Assembly (NCBI GenBank): GCA_003388555.1 | Contig: QQVD01000025.1 | Span: 62,001 to 126,000, forward strand | Source of the DNA: Acidobacteriota bacterium | GTDB taxonomy: Bacteria; Acidobacteriota; Thermoanaerobaculia; Multivoradales; Multivoraceae | Reading direction: 5' to 3' | Length of the DNA: 64,000 bases | Shown here: positions 19,315 through 28,600 of the stretch, in pieces | Layout: every line of letters starts with the position of its first letter | Position numbering within the stretch: position 1 is the first letter of the stretch | Position numbers and translations under genes: made by a program | Notes under the pieces: model-generated | What the model saw: the letters and a program-made list of their open reading frames with translations, nothing else | What the model was told of the DNA's origin: nothing | Databases searched by the model: none

Positions 19315-19509
19315 TCAACTCCCCTCGAGTGGAGCAACGCGAAGAACTCTCTCGAATCGTCGCTCAGCTTCATCGAGAGACTCCTTGTGACGCCGAACCA
19401 GCTCGAGCAACAGGTCGAAGAGCTGCTGCGGAGTCAGCGAGGCGTAGAAGGCACGATCTGCTGCGGCCGCGGCCTCGTGCGAGCGGTGAACGATGAGCTC
19501 GCGTTCCAT
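19315..19509 (-). CDS. Small partner protein of an AbiEii-like module
   Basis: 64 residues, acidic/basic helical: MERELIVHRSHEAAAAADRA, then SLTPQQLFDLLLELVRRHKESL. From memory, short proteins with this YxSLTPxQ...LLELVRRH pattern often sit directly before AbiEii-type nucleotidyltransferases, and may be the antitoxin; this was not checked by search. The gene is intact, but its partner downstream is broken by the element at 19032-19307. The frame is open upstream to 19635; I took the ATG giving a compact protein. Confidence 0.6.
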   Translation of the reverse strand: MERELIVHRSHEAAAAADRAFYASLTPQQLFDLLLELVRRHKESLDEAERRFERVLRVAPLEGS

Positions 19510-19613
19510 GGGCTGAATTCTACCAACGGCATCCATCGCACTGCGGTAGCGCCGCAACGCCGGACTGCGTACCCCGACCGCGGCAGACGGCTCGGCAAGA
19601 CGAGCTCGGTGAC

Positions 19614-19772
19614 TCATCTGGCCGCCGCGGGCCACACCTCGAAGCCGGCGGCGCGGAAATGCCGGTCGAATCCGAAGACCCGTCGAATCCGGCGGCGCTT
19701 CATCAGCACGAAGGAGACGCAGTCGGTCAAGCTCACCTGCCGGTCGGAGAACCTCGAGAACAGCTCGAGTGC
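19614..19772 (-). pseudogene. VapC (PIN-domain) toxin fragment
   Basis: 53 codons that read ALELFSRFSDRQVSLTDCVS then FVLMKRRRIRRVFGFDRHFR and AAGFEVWPAAAR, the C-terminal third of a PIN toxin. The LTDCVSFVLM and FGFDRHF motifs hold two of the acidic active-site residues. The N-terminal two thirds, with the first catalytic Asp, are missing, and the fragment joins directly to the end of the antitoxin gene. It is too short to be catalytic. Confidence 0.75.
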
Positions 19773-19787
19773 CTTTCCGTCCGCAGA

Positions 19788-20018
19788 TCAGGTGTACAAC
19801 GCGTCGTCGTGCGCCGCGGCGAGGTCGCTCGCGCCGTCGTCCTCGAACACCCTGTCGTGGAAGAACGGGTCGTCGGCGCGCAGGTCGTCGGCCGTGGTGT
19901 CGAGACGCGACTGCAGAGCCTCGCGCACCAGTTCACCGAGCGAGATTCCGAGCCCCTGGGCGAGCTGCTGCGCCTGGACCTTCAAGGCGCTCGGCAGCCT
20001 GATGGTGGTTCTCTGCAT
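19788..20018 (-). CDS. Ribbon-helix-helix antitoxin (VapB-like)
   Basis: 76 residues. MQRTTIRLPSALKVQAQQLA then GISLGELVREALQSRL is a canonical RHH DNA-binding domain (residues 1-40), followed by an acidic toxin-binding tail (FFHDRVFEDDGASDLAAAHD). It should bind its own promoter. The cognate PIN toxin immediately downstream survives only as a fragment, so the antitoxin is now an orphan. Confidence 0.8.
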   Translation of the reverse strand: MQRTTIRLPSALKVQAQQLAQGLGISLGELVREALQSRLDTTADDLRADDPFFHDRVFEDDGASDLAAAHDDALYT

Positions 20019-20113
20019 GACACCGACAGAATGGCACAGGTCTCATCTGGCCCCAGACTCGTCCCCCAAAGCGCACTCCTGCCGAGGCGCCAACTCCGAA
20101 TACTCCGACGTCC

Positions 20114-20145
20114 GTCACTCCGGGCGCAGACCCGGAGTCCACGCG
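20114..20145. repeat. REP-like palindrome, family 2, copy 3
   Basis: Stem ACTCCGGG (20117-20124), loop CGCAGA, stem CCCGGAGT (20131-20138), then CCACGC. Compared with the copy at 1721, two stem positions changed on both arms so that pairing is kept. Confidence 0.7.
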
Positions 20146-20252
20146 CCTCGTGAAGACGTACTGGCGCTACGGCACGGACAACGGGGACCAGTAGCGGGTC
20201 TTGCACGCCGAGGCTGACATCTGCGCGAGCTCCATCGCCTCGAGCGACTCCG

Positions 20253-23200
20253 TCACTGCTCCGCCGCGGCACGCTCGAGGAAGTACCGGCCCATGTTCTC
20301 CATCAGGGTGTCGTAGTACGTGGCGCTGACGAACAGCTCCGAGCGGCCGTAGCTCTCCTTCTTGCTGCCAGTCCGCATCACGGGATGGAGCTTCAGCTCA
20401 CGCCCTTCTCCGTTGCCCTCGATGGAGTGCTTGTGAAAGCCGGTCGAGGTGGCGACCACCGGCTCTCCCGAGTCGCTCAATTCGAGATCACCGCCGAAGA
20501 TGCGAAAGCCGTCGATCAACGCGGCGTCCCGGTGGCGGAGATCGAAGCTGTGGCCGATCTCGTGGGCCAGGGCTGGGCTGCCACTCTTGTGTCCCTGGTC
20601 GTAGGCGACCTGCAGCAGCCGAGTCTCGAAGTCCTCATCGCGGCTACCGTCGGCCTTGTAGTAGTAGCTCACCCCGACGACACCCGCCCACCCCTCCCCC
20701 TCCATCCGATCGGAGTTCACCAGTGCGATCACGTCGGCGTCGAAGAGCAGACCCTGCGCCTTGAGGGTGCGCTGAAGCCGCAACATCATCGCCTCGGCGC
20801 GGTCATCCATGCGCTCCTCTGCCGAGCTCTCGGGCAGCAGAACGACCTCGCTGTTGTTCTCCGGGGGGCCTTCTTCCAACAACTGAAACAGTCTCGCTCT
20901 CACATCCGACACCGGGAGGTTCTGTTTCACATAGCTCAACGAACCGCCCAGGAACCGATTGATGTCGAGCGCTGATGTAACGACCGGCCAGGACTCGAGA
21001 GGCATTCTGTAGAAATCGATCCTGAGCTCGGTGTCGACGTCGACTGGCTCACCCCCGTGTTCCCAGTGAGAAATCTTGCAGTTGCCGGGCCGCACGTACT
21101 CCCTGCCTTTGTTGTCGACGATGACGACCCTGGCCTCGACGCTCGAGAGGTGGCGGCTCGCCGGCCAGCCGAAGATCTGGGCCGACTGCTCGGCTTTGCG
21201 GATCGTCTCCGTGTCTCCTGCGATCCGATCGGGGTGGTACCAGCGGCTCGGCAGGTAGGTGTTGTCCTCCGTGCCGAGCAGCGGGAGGCAGTCGGACTCG
21301 CAGTCTCCGTCCTGCACGGTGACCGACTTCACCGTCCCCGAGGGCAGGCTCGTCACGTCACCCTGCTCCCATGCGAGGTCGACGCGGAACATCGTCGTCT
21401 TGTCGGTGACCAGTGGACGACCCGCCGCCACCTGGATCGCCTCGCATTCCACCGAGGCCTCGATCTCCCCTCTGGACGTCATGATCGGCTCGTTCTGCGC
21501 GAGCATCGGCAGGGGATTCTGAGCGCGCCACACCGCATGCCCGATGCGCGGCGCGCCACCACGATCGAAGGCTCGTGCCACCCGCACATCCGACCGCCGA
21601 GTCGGCACAGAGCGCTGCATCCACGCCTGTCCTTCGCGCTCCGGCCGCCGGTAGAGATCGATCAGGGTGGTCCACTTCCACTCATCGTCCGCACCGAGCT
21701 GCTCGCCGGTGCGCGAGCGCACCCCGCCCTGGCCACCGCTCACCAGCACCCGGTGCTGCTTCGCCGGATCGAGCTCGATGTACGGCACCAGGTGCACCCG
21801 CCGCGTCTCCGAGTCGATCAGCTTGCGCGTCGGCACCAGGTCGAAGCCGCTGCCGTCCTTCTTCTTGACCTCGAGCCGCACCGTGTCGCCGTCGACCGTG
21901 TCGCGGTCGACCGGCTTGGTGAACTCGATGTACACGTCGGGATCACCGAAGAAGACCCGCTCGGCGTCGGGCTCGGGGTGGCGCTCGGCGATCTCGAACG
22001 GCTCGTCCTCGCACATGCCGAGGAACGGCTGCACGTGGTCCTCGAAGACGGCCGAGAACGAGCCCTCGACCTCCACCGTGCTGCGCCGCCTCCCCTGCTT
22101 GGCCACCATCACCGCGTCGACCGTGCCGCGGATGCCGCGCTCGTCGATGCCGGTGATCTCGAGCTGACCCGATTCGGCAACCCAGCCGCCGCCGGTCGGA
22201 GGTCCCTGATCGGCGCCGCGCGAGCGACCGAGCAGTCCGCCGCCGGGCAGCGAGCGCAGCAGCCGTCGACCGACCTGTCGCAGGCCACCCTCGGTCGCCG
22301 ACTGCAGCAGCGAGCCGACGTCGAAGCTCGGCAGCTGGCTCGGGTCGCAAGCGGTGATCTGCAGGAAGCTCTGCACCGCGTCGTAGTCTTCCGGTCGCAT
22401 CCCGGCGGAGACGATGCCGGTCGACTCGGCGATCGGTGCTCCCTCGGCGAGCCGGCGCTGGTCGGCCGCCACCATCGGGTAGGTGTGCGGCTTCAGGATC
22501 GGGTTGGCGTAGTTCTGCAGGAACAGATACGAACGATTCACGTCGTCCCAGTACTGCAGGTGCACGCCGCAGCCGCCGTCGCCGAGCGGCGTGACGCAGG
22601 CGTATACCGGGCCGTTGCCGGTTCGGATCGCCGCGCTGACGTCGCCGCTGACGTCGACGTGGATGCTGTTGCCGACCGTGATCACCCGCGTCTTCGTCGC
22701 GGTCAGCTCGTCTTCGTCCTGCACCGTCAGGGTGAGCACATAGCGCCCGTCGCGCTCGTAGGTGTGCTCGACGTCGAACAGGTCCTCGCCCGTGCGCGGC
22801 GGAGAGCCGTCGCCGAACTCCCAGGTGGCGACCAGATCGTCGTCGCCCGGATCGGTGACCACCGCCGAGAACTGGAACCGCGACTCGCCGTCCTCGCCGC
22901 CGACGCGCTCCGCCACCAGCAGGCCGATCTTCGGCGGCTTCGGCTTCACCTCCACCGTCATGCGCCCCTCGACGCTCTCCCCGATCCCGTCGACCGTCAC
23001 CACCAGCTCGTAGGTGCCGTCGTCCATGTAGCGGTGGTTCATGTCGCCGCGATCGAACACCACCATCGGCGCCGTGCCGTCGCCGAAGTCCCAGCTGTAG
23101 AGCAGCGACTCGCCGCCCCCGAACGTCGCCGCGCCGAACACGAAGCCGTCCCCCTCGTCGCCACTCGCCGTGCCGCTCAGCGACATCAGCTGCAGCGGCA

Positions 23201-23336
23201 CCGGATCGACGGGTGCCTCCGGCCCCGGAGTCGCGAGAGGGGAGCCGCCGCCCGAGGCCAGGCTCGCCGAAATGAGCAGGATGCCTCCCACGGTCAGCGA
23301 GAGAACGAGACGTGCGTGCCAGGTCTTCCGGGACAT
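20253..23336 (-). CDS. Secreted PKD-domain metzincin-like metalloprotease
   Basis: 1027 residues with a signal peptide (LVLSLTVGGILLISASLASG). Two PKD domains follow (YSWDFGDGTAPMVV and ATWEFGDGSPPRTG, residues ~70-240). Next come a poorly conserved middle, a Big_5/Ig-like domain (VYIEFTKPVDRDTVDGDTV, ~480-570), and near residue 920 the zinc site HEIGHSFDLRH. The HExxHxxxxxH spacing is that of metzincins, though the usual glycine is Asp. The catalytic domain is followed by ~90 residues. An exported peptidase acting outside the cell is likely; the substrate is unknown. The gene stands alone and has no C-terminal sorting motif of the DGFESGD type. Confidence 0.8.
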   Translation of the reverse strand: MSRKTWHARLVLSLTVGGILLISASLASGGGSPLATPGPEAPVDPVPLQLMSLSGTASGDEGDGFVFGAATFGGGESLLYSWDFGDGTAPMVVFDRGDMNHRYMDDGTYELVVTVDGIGESVEGRMTVEVKPKPPKIGLLVAERVGGEDGESRFQFSAVVTDPGDDDLVATWEFGDGSPPRTGEDLFDVEHTYERDGRYVLTLTVQDEDELTATKTRVITVGNSIHVDVSGDVSAAIRTGNGPVYACVTPLGDGGCGVHLQYWDDVNRSYLFLQNYANPILKPHTYPMVAADQRRLAEGAPIAESTGIVSAGMRPEDYDAVQSFLQITACDPSQLPSFDVGSLLQSATEGGLRQVGRRLLRSLPGGGLLGRSRGADQGPPTGGGWVAESGQLEITGIDERGIRGTVDAVMVAKQGRRRSTVEVEGSFSAVFEDHVQPFLGMCEDEPFEIAERHPEPDAERVFFGDPDVYIEFTKPVDRDTVDGDTVRLEVKKKDGSGFDLVPTRKLIDSETRRVHLVPYIELDPAKQHRVLVSGGQGGVRSRTGEQLGADDEWKWTTLIDLYRRPEREGQAWMQRSVPTRRSDVRVARAFDRGGAPRIGHAVWRAQNPLPMLAQNEPIMTSRGEIEASVECEAIQVAAGRPLVTDKTTMFRVDLAWEQGDVTSLPSGTVKSVTVQDGDCESDCLPLLGTEDNTYLPSRWYHPDRIAGDTETIRKAEQSAQIFGWPASRHLSSVEARVVIVDNKGREYVRPGNCKISHWEHGGEPVDVDTELRIDFYRMPLESWPVVTSALDINRFLGGSLSYVKQNLPVSDVRARLFQLLEEGPPENNSEVVLLPESSAEERMDDRAEAMMLRLQRTLKAQGLLFDADVIALVNSDRMEGEGWAGVVGVSYYYKADGSRDEDFETRLLQVAYDQGHKSGSPALAHEIGHSFDLRHRDAALIDGFRIFGGDLELSDSGEPVVATSTGFHKHSIEGNGEGRELKLHPVMRTGSKKESYGRSELFVSATYYDTLMENMGRYFLERAAAEQ

Positions 23337-23683
23337 GGCGCTCCTTTCGGGGTTCCGTTACGAGGGGAGTCTCCAGGGTAGCGGATGGGGCGCTGGCGGC
23401 CGTCGAGGGATGGTCCCGACAACCTCTGGGCCGACGCGCCTGCCGGCGACAAACCCTCGCACCACGAGGCATCGCAAGAAGGCCGGACCGCAGGAGCATG
23501 CAGAGAGACGGCGCTCATGGCCGCAGGCCCAGGTCGCCAAGAGCGCGAGTTCCGTTCCCCGAGAGCGTCCAGTCGGCTCTCGGCGTTTCAGCTGCAACGT
23601 CCTCCTCCTTCCCGACGATCCCCCGGTCCACAGCCTAGATTTTCCTTGCAAATCAGGACCCAGAATCCATAATTGCGAGGATA
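23337..23683. other. Intergenic stretch between divergent genes
   Basis: No protein-like frame was seen. The last 45 bases are AT-richer and hold a promoter for the ATPase gene at 23684. Confidence 0.55.
23646..23673 (+). promoter_or_regulatory. Candidate sigma-70-type promoter of the DUF4143 ATPase gene
   Basis: TTGCAA (23646-23651), 16-base spacer, CATAAT (23668-23673). Transcription would start about four bases before the GTG at 23684, leaving almost no leader. Both hexamers deviate from the consensus. Confidence 0.45.
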
Positions 23684-25092
23684 GTGCTCCGTCGATCTCT
23701 GACTCCCCTGCTGCGGGACCGCCTCGCCACCTTTCCGGCCGTCGCCCTCCTCGGCCCGCGCCAGGTCGGCAAGACGACCCTCGCGCGCTCGCTGGCCAGC
23801 GACCTGGCCGACGGCAAGGAGGTCCTCTACCTCGATCTCGAGAACCCGGCCGACCTCGCCAAGCTCGAAGACGCACCGGGCTACCTGCACTCGCAGCACG
23901 GTCGGCTGGTCATCCTCGACGAAGTCCACCGGGCTCCAGGCCTCTTCGGCACCCTGCGCGGCGTCATCGACGAGCGCCTCCGCGCCGGCGAGCGAGCCGC
24001 GCACTTCCTGCTCCTCGGGTCGGCCTCGATCGACCTGATGCGTCAGTCGAGCGAGAGCCTGGCCGGCCGCATCGCGCACCTCGAGCTGGCACCGTTCGAC
24101 GTGCTCGAGGTCGCGGCGGGCGAGAGCAGAGCCCTGTGGGTGCGCGGCGGCTTTCCCCCTGCCTTCCTCGCCGACAGCGAAGCGGCGAGCGTGGCGTGGC
24201 GCGCCGGCTTCCTGGCCACCTACCTCGAGCGCGACATCCCGCAGCTAGCCCGGATTATTCATGAACGCCGTAGCGAGCCCGTGGAGGCGCCCGTCTGGCG
24301 GGCACCGCAGGGCCGGAGGCGTTGAGTCGTACTCGAAGTACGTCGCAGGCGCCGGAGGTCCGAGGACGCCCGTCAGACGGGATGCATCTGCGGGCGCAGT
24401 AGGTGGCTCATGAATAATCCGGGCTAGGGCCACGCATCCCGGCCGAGACCATGCGGCGCCTGTGGACGATGCTCGCCCACCGCCAGGGCGGACTGCTCAA
24501 CGCGGCGCAGTTCGCGCGCAGCCTCGGAGTCGACGCGAAGACCGTCGGCCGCTACCTCGATCTGCTCGTCGATCTGCTCCTGGTGCGACGTCTCGAGCCA
24601 CTGCACGCCAACGTCGAGAAGCGCCTGGTCAAGTCACCGAAGATCTACGTGCGCGACAGCGGCCTCGTGCACACCCTGCTGCGCATCGACTCCGAAGACG
24701 AGCTGCTCGGCCACCCAGTGCTCGGCGGCAGCTGGGAAGGCTTCGTGATCGAGAACCTCCTGCGCGCCGCGCCGCCCCACACCCAGCCCTCCTTCTACCG
24801 CACCGCCGCCGGCGCCGAGGTCGACCTCGTGCTCGACCTCCCCGGCGGCAGACGCTGGGCGTTCGAGATCAAGTACGGCTCCGCACCCAGGACCAGCAAG
24901 GGCCTCCACCACGCCCTCCAGGACATCCAGCCCGAGCGCGCCTTCCTCGTCTATTCAGGCAAGGAGCGGTATCCGCGAGGAGAGATGGAGGTGGTGGGGG
25001 TGAGGGAGGCGATGGAGGAGGTGGCCGGCGCGATGGAGGGAAGTCTCCAGCCTCGGATGCGGTCAAGTTCCAGGAACCCACCCCGAGGGTAG
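23684..25092 (+). pseudogene. DUF4143 / AAA_14 ATPase interrupted by a MITE
   Basis: The left part encodes an AAA+ ATPase: Walker A GPRQVGKT (residues ~24-31), Walker B RLVILDEVHRAP, sensor LLLGSAS. The right part encodes the DUF4143 domain: KLVKSPKIYVRDSGLVHTLL, FVIENLL and the PD-(D/E)xK-like FYRTAAGAEVDLVL...FEIKYG. Between them sits a 175-bp element at 24249-24423 that duplicates CTAG. Removing the element plus one CTAG (179 bases) rejoins codon 188 to the rest and yields a continuous 409-residue protein reading DIPQLGPRIPAETMRR at the join, the expected family sequence and length. As it stands, the reading frame stops at 24325. These proteins are widespread with no settled role. Confidence 0.85.
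24249..24423. mobile_element. MITE, 175 bp, with CTAG target duplication
   Basis: Perfect 16-bp terminal inverted repeats CCCGGATTATTCATGA / TCATGAATAATCCGGG, flanked by direct CTAG repeats (24245-24248 and 24424-24427). The interior is rich in further palindromes (for example GAGTCGTACTCGAAGTACG and the arms CGCCCGTCTGGCGGG / CGCCCGTCAGACGGG), so it folds extensively. It encodes no transposase. A 4-bp CTAG duplication resembles IS5-type targeting, but the parent IS is not in the window. Confidence 0.88.
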
Positions 25093-25130
25093 ACTTGCCC
25101 TTACCGCCCGATCAACAAGGGGGAAGACTG

Positions 25131-25559
25131 ATGTCGACTCGAGCTTTGGGCCTTTCAGGCTCGCTTGCCGTGCTACTCCTGATTTCCTGTACGACCACGC
25201 GTCAAGCGCGGCTCTACAACGTCGAAACTGGCCAGGTTCTCTACATGGAGTTCACGGACAGTGCCGCTGCAGGAGGCCAGATCACAGTGAGTCTTCCTTC
25301 TGGCGAGGTCCTCAAAGGCGAATACACCGTGATGCGAGGAGGCTCCGTCGAATGGGGAAGCATCTATGCTCTTGGCGAAACAACACCGGCTGCAACCGCG
25401 ACCTCCAGAAGAATGGAGAGGCTCAACCAGGGCACGGCGATAGCGACTGGCAGCCAGGGTACTGTTCTTGAATGTGAGTTCCTCGCCGATTCGCTCGCAG
25501 GCAACGCCCAAGGTACTTGTCGCGACAACAAGGGCAATACGTACCGGATGGTTGCCTGA
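25131..25559 (+). CDS. Small lipoprotein of unknown function
   Basis: 142 residues with a lipoprotein signal (SGSLAVLLLISC, lipobox LISC at residue ~21). The mature part starts with Thr-rich residues and a repeat-like beta region: LYNVETGQVLYMEFTD, GQITVSLPSGEVLKGEYTV, GTVLECEFLADSLAGNAQG. It should be anchored to a membrane from the outside. A strong GGGGGA ribosome site lies seven bases before the ATG. Its base composition is lower in GC than neighbouring housekeeping genes. It stands 106 bases before the helicase gene, and a link to it is not shown. Confidence 0.75.
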   Translation: MSTRALGLSGSLAVLLLISCTTTRQARLYNVETGQVLYMEFTDSAAAGGQITVSLPSGEVLKGEYTVMRGGSVEWGSIYALGETTPAATATSRRMERLNQGTAIATGSQGTVLECEFLADSLAGNAQGTCRDNKGNTYRMVA

Positions 25560-25658
25560 AGAAGCGGCGGACCGATTCAGATACATGGTCTCCATGCGCC
25601 CTGCGTCTCGAACATCCAGTCAGAGCACCCGAGCACAGCAGCATCAACAGCACCAATA

Positions 25659-25677
25659 GAGCTCCATGAAGGAGCTC
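25659..25677 (+). promoter_or_regulatory. Hairpin that places the helicase start codon in its loop
   Basis: GAGCTCC (25659-25665), loop ATGAA, GGAGCTC (25671-25677): a perfect 7-bp stem whose five-base loop contains the ATG of the helicase gene. This could expose or mask the start codon; a chance palindrome is possible. Confidence 0.4.
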
Positions 25678-28600
25678 CAGCCCGGCCTCTACGACACTCT
25701 GGTCGACGAGCTGCTGCGCGGTCAGCTCGACGACCTCACGGCGCAGCGCCTGAAGGCGGCGCTGCAGGACGTCGACGCCGCCGAACTCCCCGATCGCGTC
25801 GCCGACGTCGTCGCCGCCTGGGTGCGGCGGGCGGTGGCTTCGGCGAGCGAGAAGAAGCGGGAGGGCGCTGCTCTCGCCATCTCCTCCGCCGTGCTCGACG
25901 CGATCCACGCCTTAGAGCCCGCAGCGGCCAGCCGGCAGCAGCGCCTCGGCGAACCGATCCAGCGGCTGGCAGCGGTCGAGCCGCTGGCGCCGACGAATGA
26001 GCCGATCCCGATCCGCCGGCCGCTGACCCCGCTGCGCGACACCGTGCTGCTCACCAACGCGCGCGACCAGCCTGCGGTGGGCCGCGAGATCGCGGCGGAG
26101 ATCGACTCCGCCGACCGCATCGACCTGGTGCTCGCCTTCATCCGCTGGACCGGCATCCGCGAGCTGCTGCCGGAGCTGCGAAGGCACGTCGAGCGGGGCC
26201 GCCGCCTACGGATCATCACCACAACCTACACCGGCTCGACCGAAGCCCGCGCCCTGCAGGCACTGGCCGATCTCGGCGCAGAGCTCCGGGTCTCCTACGA
26301 CCACTCCTCGACTCGGCTGCACGCCAAGGCCTGGCTGTTCCAGCGTCGGTCGGGCTTCTCCACCGTCTACGTGGGCTCCTCGAACCTCACCTTCTCAGCG
26401 CAGGTGACGGGCCTGGAGTGGAACGTGCGCGCCTCGCAGCGGCTCAACCCGGAGCTCGTCGCCGCCTTCGAGCGCACCTTCGAGACCTACTGGGAGGACC
26501 CGCACTTCGAGCCGTTCGATGCGGAGAAGTTCGCGCGCGCCACGTCGAAGCTCTCGCAGGGCGACGTCCTCCTGACGCCCTTCGACATCGAGCCCTATCC
26601 CTTCCAGAGACAGATCCTCGAGCGGCTGGAGGTCGAGCGCCGGCGCGGCAGACCCCACAGCCTCGTCGTCGCCGCCACCGGCACCGGAAAAACCGTTGTC
26701 GCCGCCCTCGACTACCGCGCCCTGCGTCGGCAGCTCGACCGCGCCCGGCTGCTCTTCGTCGCCCACCGCGTCGAGATCCTCGAGCAGAGCCGCACGATGT
26801 TCCGCCACGTCCTGCGGGACGGCGCTTTCGGAGAACTGTGGACGCGGGGCGAGCGACCCGAGCGCTGGGAGCACGTCTTCGCCTCGATCCAGTCGCTCAC
26901 GGTGAACGACGCGACGTCGATCGAGCCGGAACGCTTCGACGTCGTCATCGTCGACGAGTTCCACCACGCCGCGGCGGAGAGCTACGTGGCGTTGCTCGAT
27001 CACCTGCGGCCACGTCACCTGCTCGGCCTCACCGCGACACCGGAGCGCGCCGACGGCCTCGACATCCTGCGCTGGTTCGGTGACCGCATCGCCGTCGAGC
27101 TGCGGCTGTGGGACGCCCTCGAGCAGGGCCTGCTGTCACCCTTCCACTACTTCGGCCTGCACGACGGCACCGACCTCTCCGAGGTGACCTGGAAGCGCGG
27201 CGCCTACGACGTCGCGGAGCTCACCAACGTCTACACCGCCAACGATCTCTGGGTCGCCAAAGTGCTGCAGGCGGTGCACGACAAGATCGGCGATCCCCAG
27301 GCGATGCGTGCCCTCGGCTTCTGCGTCAGCATCGACCACGCGACCTTCATGGCCGCTCGCTTCGAGAGGGCCGGTCTCGCGGCACGCGCCATCACGTCGC
27401 GCACTGCGCTCGCCGAGCGCGAGCAGGCCCTGCGCGACCTGGAGAAGGGCGTAGTGCAGGTGCTGTTCACCGTCGACCTGTTCAACGAAGGCGTCGACGT
27501 GCCGGCGATCGACGTCGTGCTCATGCTGCGGCCGACCGAGAGCGCCACCGTCTTCCTGCAGCAGCTCGGGCGCGGCCTACGCCGCACGCGCGACAAGGAC
27601 GTGCTCACGGTGCTCGACTTCGTCGGCCACCAGAGCCGGCACTTCCGCTTCGACCTGCGCTACCGCCGCATGCTGGGGCGAACGCGCAAAGAGCTGGAAG
27701 CCGACGTCAGAGACGGTTTCCCTTTTCTGCCCGCCGGCTGCCTGCTCGAGCTCGACGCCGTCGCCCGCGACATCGTGCTCGACAACCTGCGCAACGCCCT
27801 GCCGACGCGGTGGCCGCAGCGCATCCAGGAACTGCGCGAGCTCGGTGACGTCGGCCTGGGAGAATTCCTGCGCGAGACCGGTCTCGAACTCGAGGACCTC
27901 TACCGAGGCGGCAGGACCTGGACCGAGCTGCGCCGCGCGGTGGGGTTCCTTCCTGAAGCCGGAGCGACCGAGCAGGAGAAGGCGATCGGCCGCGGTGTCG
28001 CGCGCCTGCTGCACCTCGACGACCAGGAGCGCATCGACGGCTACCGCCTGCTTCTCGAGCGCAGCGAGCCGCCGGAGACTGGGCAGCTCGACGAGCGGGC
28101 CGCGCGGCGACTCGAGGGGCTGCTGCTCACGGTAATGAACCCGAAGAAGGGCGACTACGCGTCGCTCGCCGAGGCGGCGGCCGATCTCTGGCGCCACCAC
28201 GCGCTACGAGGCGAGATCCTCGAGCTGCTGCCGCTGCTGGAGGAGCAGGTCGTGCACCTGCACACTCCGCTCGAACTGCTCCACCCGGTCCCGCTCCAGG
28301 TGCACGCCCACTACACCCGCGAGGAGATCCTCGCCGCCTTCGGCGCCTCCACAGTCAGCACGCCCGTACCTCTCCAGACCGGGGTCTACTGGCACGAGCC
28401 CAGCCGCACCGACCTCCTCTTCATCACCCTGCAGAAGACCGAGAAGGACTACTCACCCACCACCCGCTACCTCGACTACGCGATCAGCGACCAGCTCTTC
28501 CATTGGGAGTCGCAGGCCATCACCGCCGCCGACAGCGAGCGCGGCCGCAACTACATCGAGCACGCGAAGCGAAACCGCAACGTCGCGCTCTTCGTGCGGC

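Noticed and set aside
21057-23381. 774-codon plus-strand frame opposite the PKD metalloprotease
   Set aside because: It is the shadow of a gene with signal peptide, PKD domains and zinc site; the sequence is His/Arg/Val-rich with no domain pattern.
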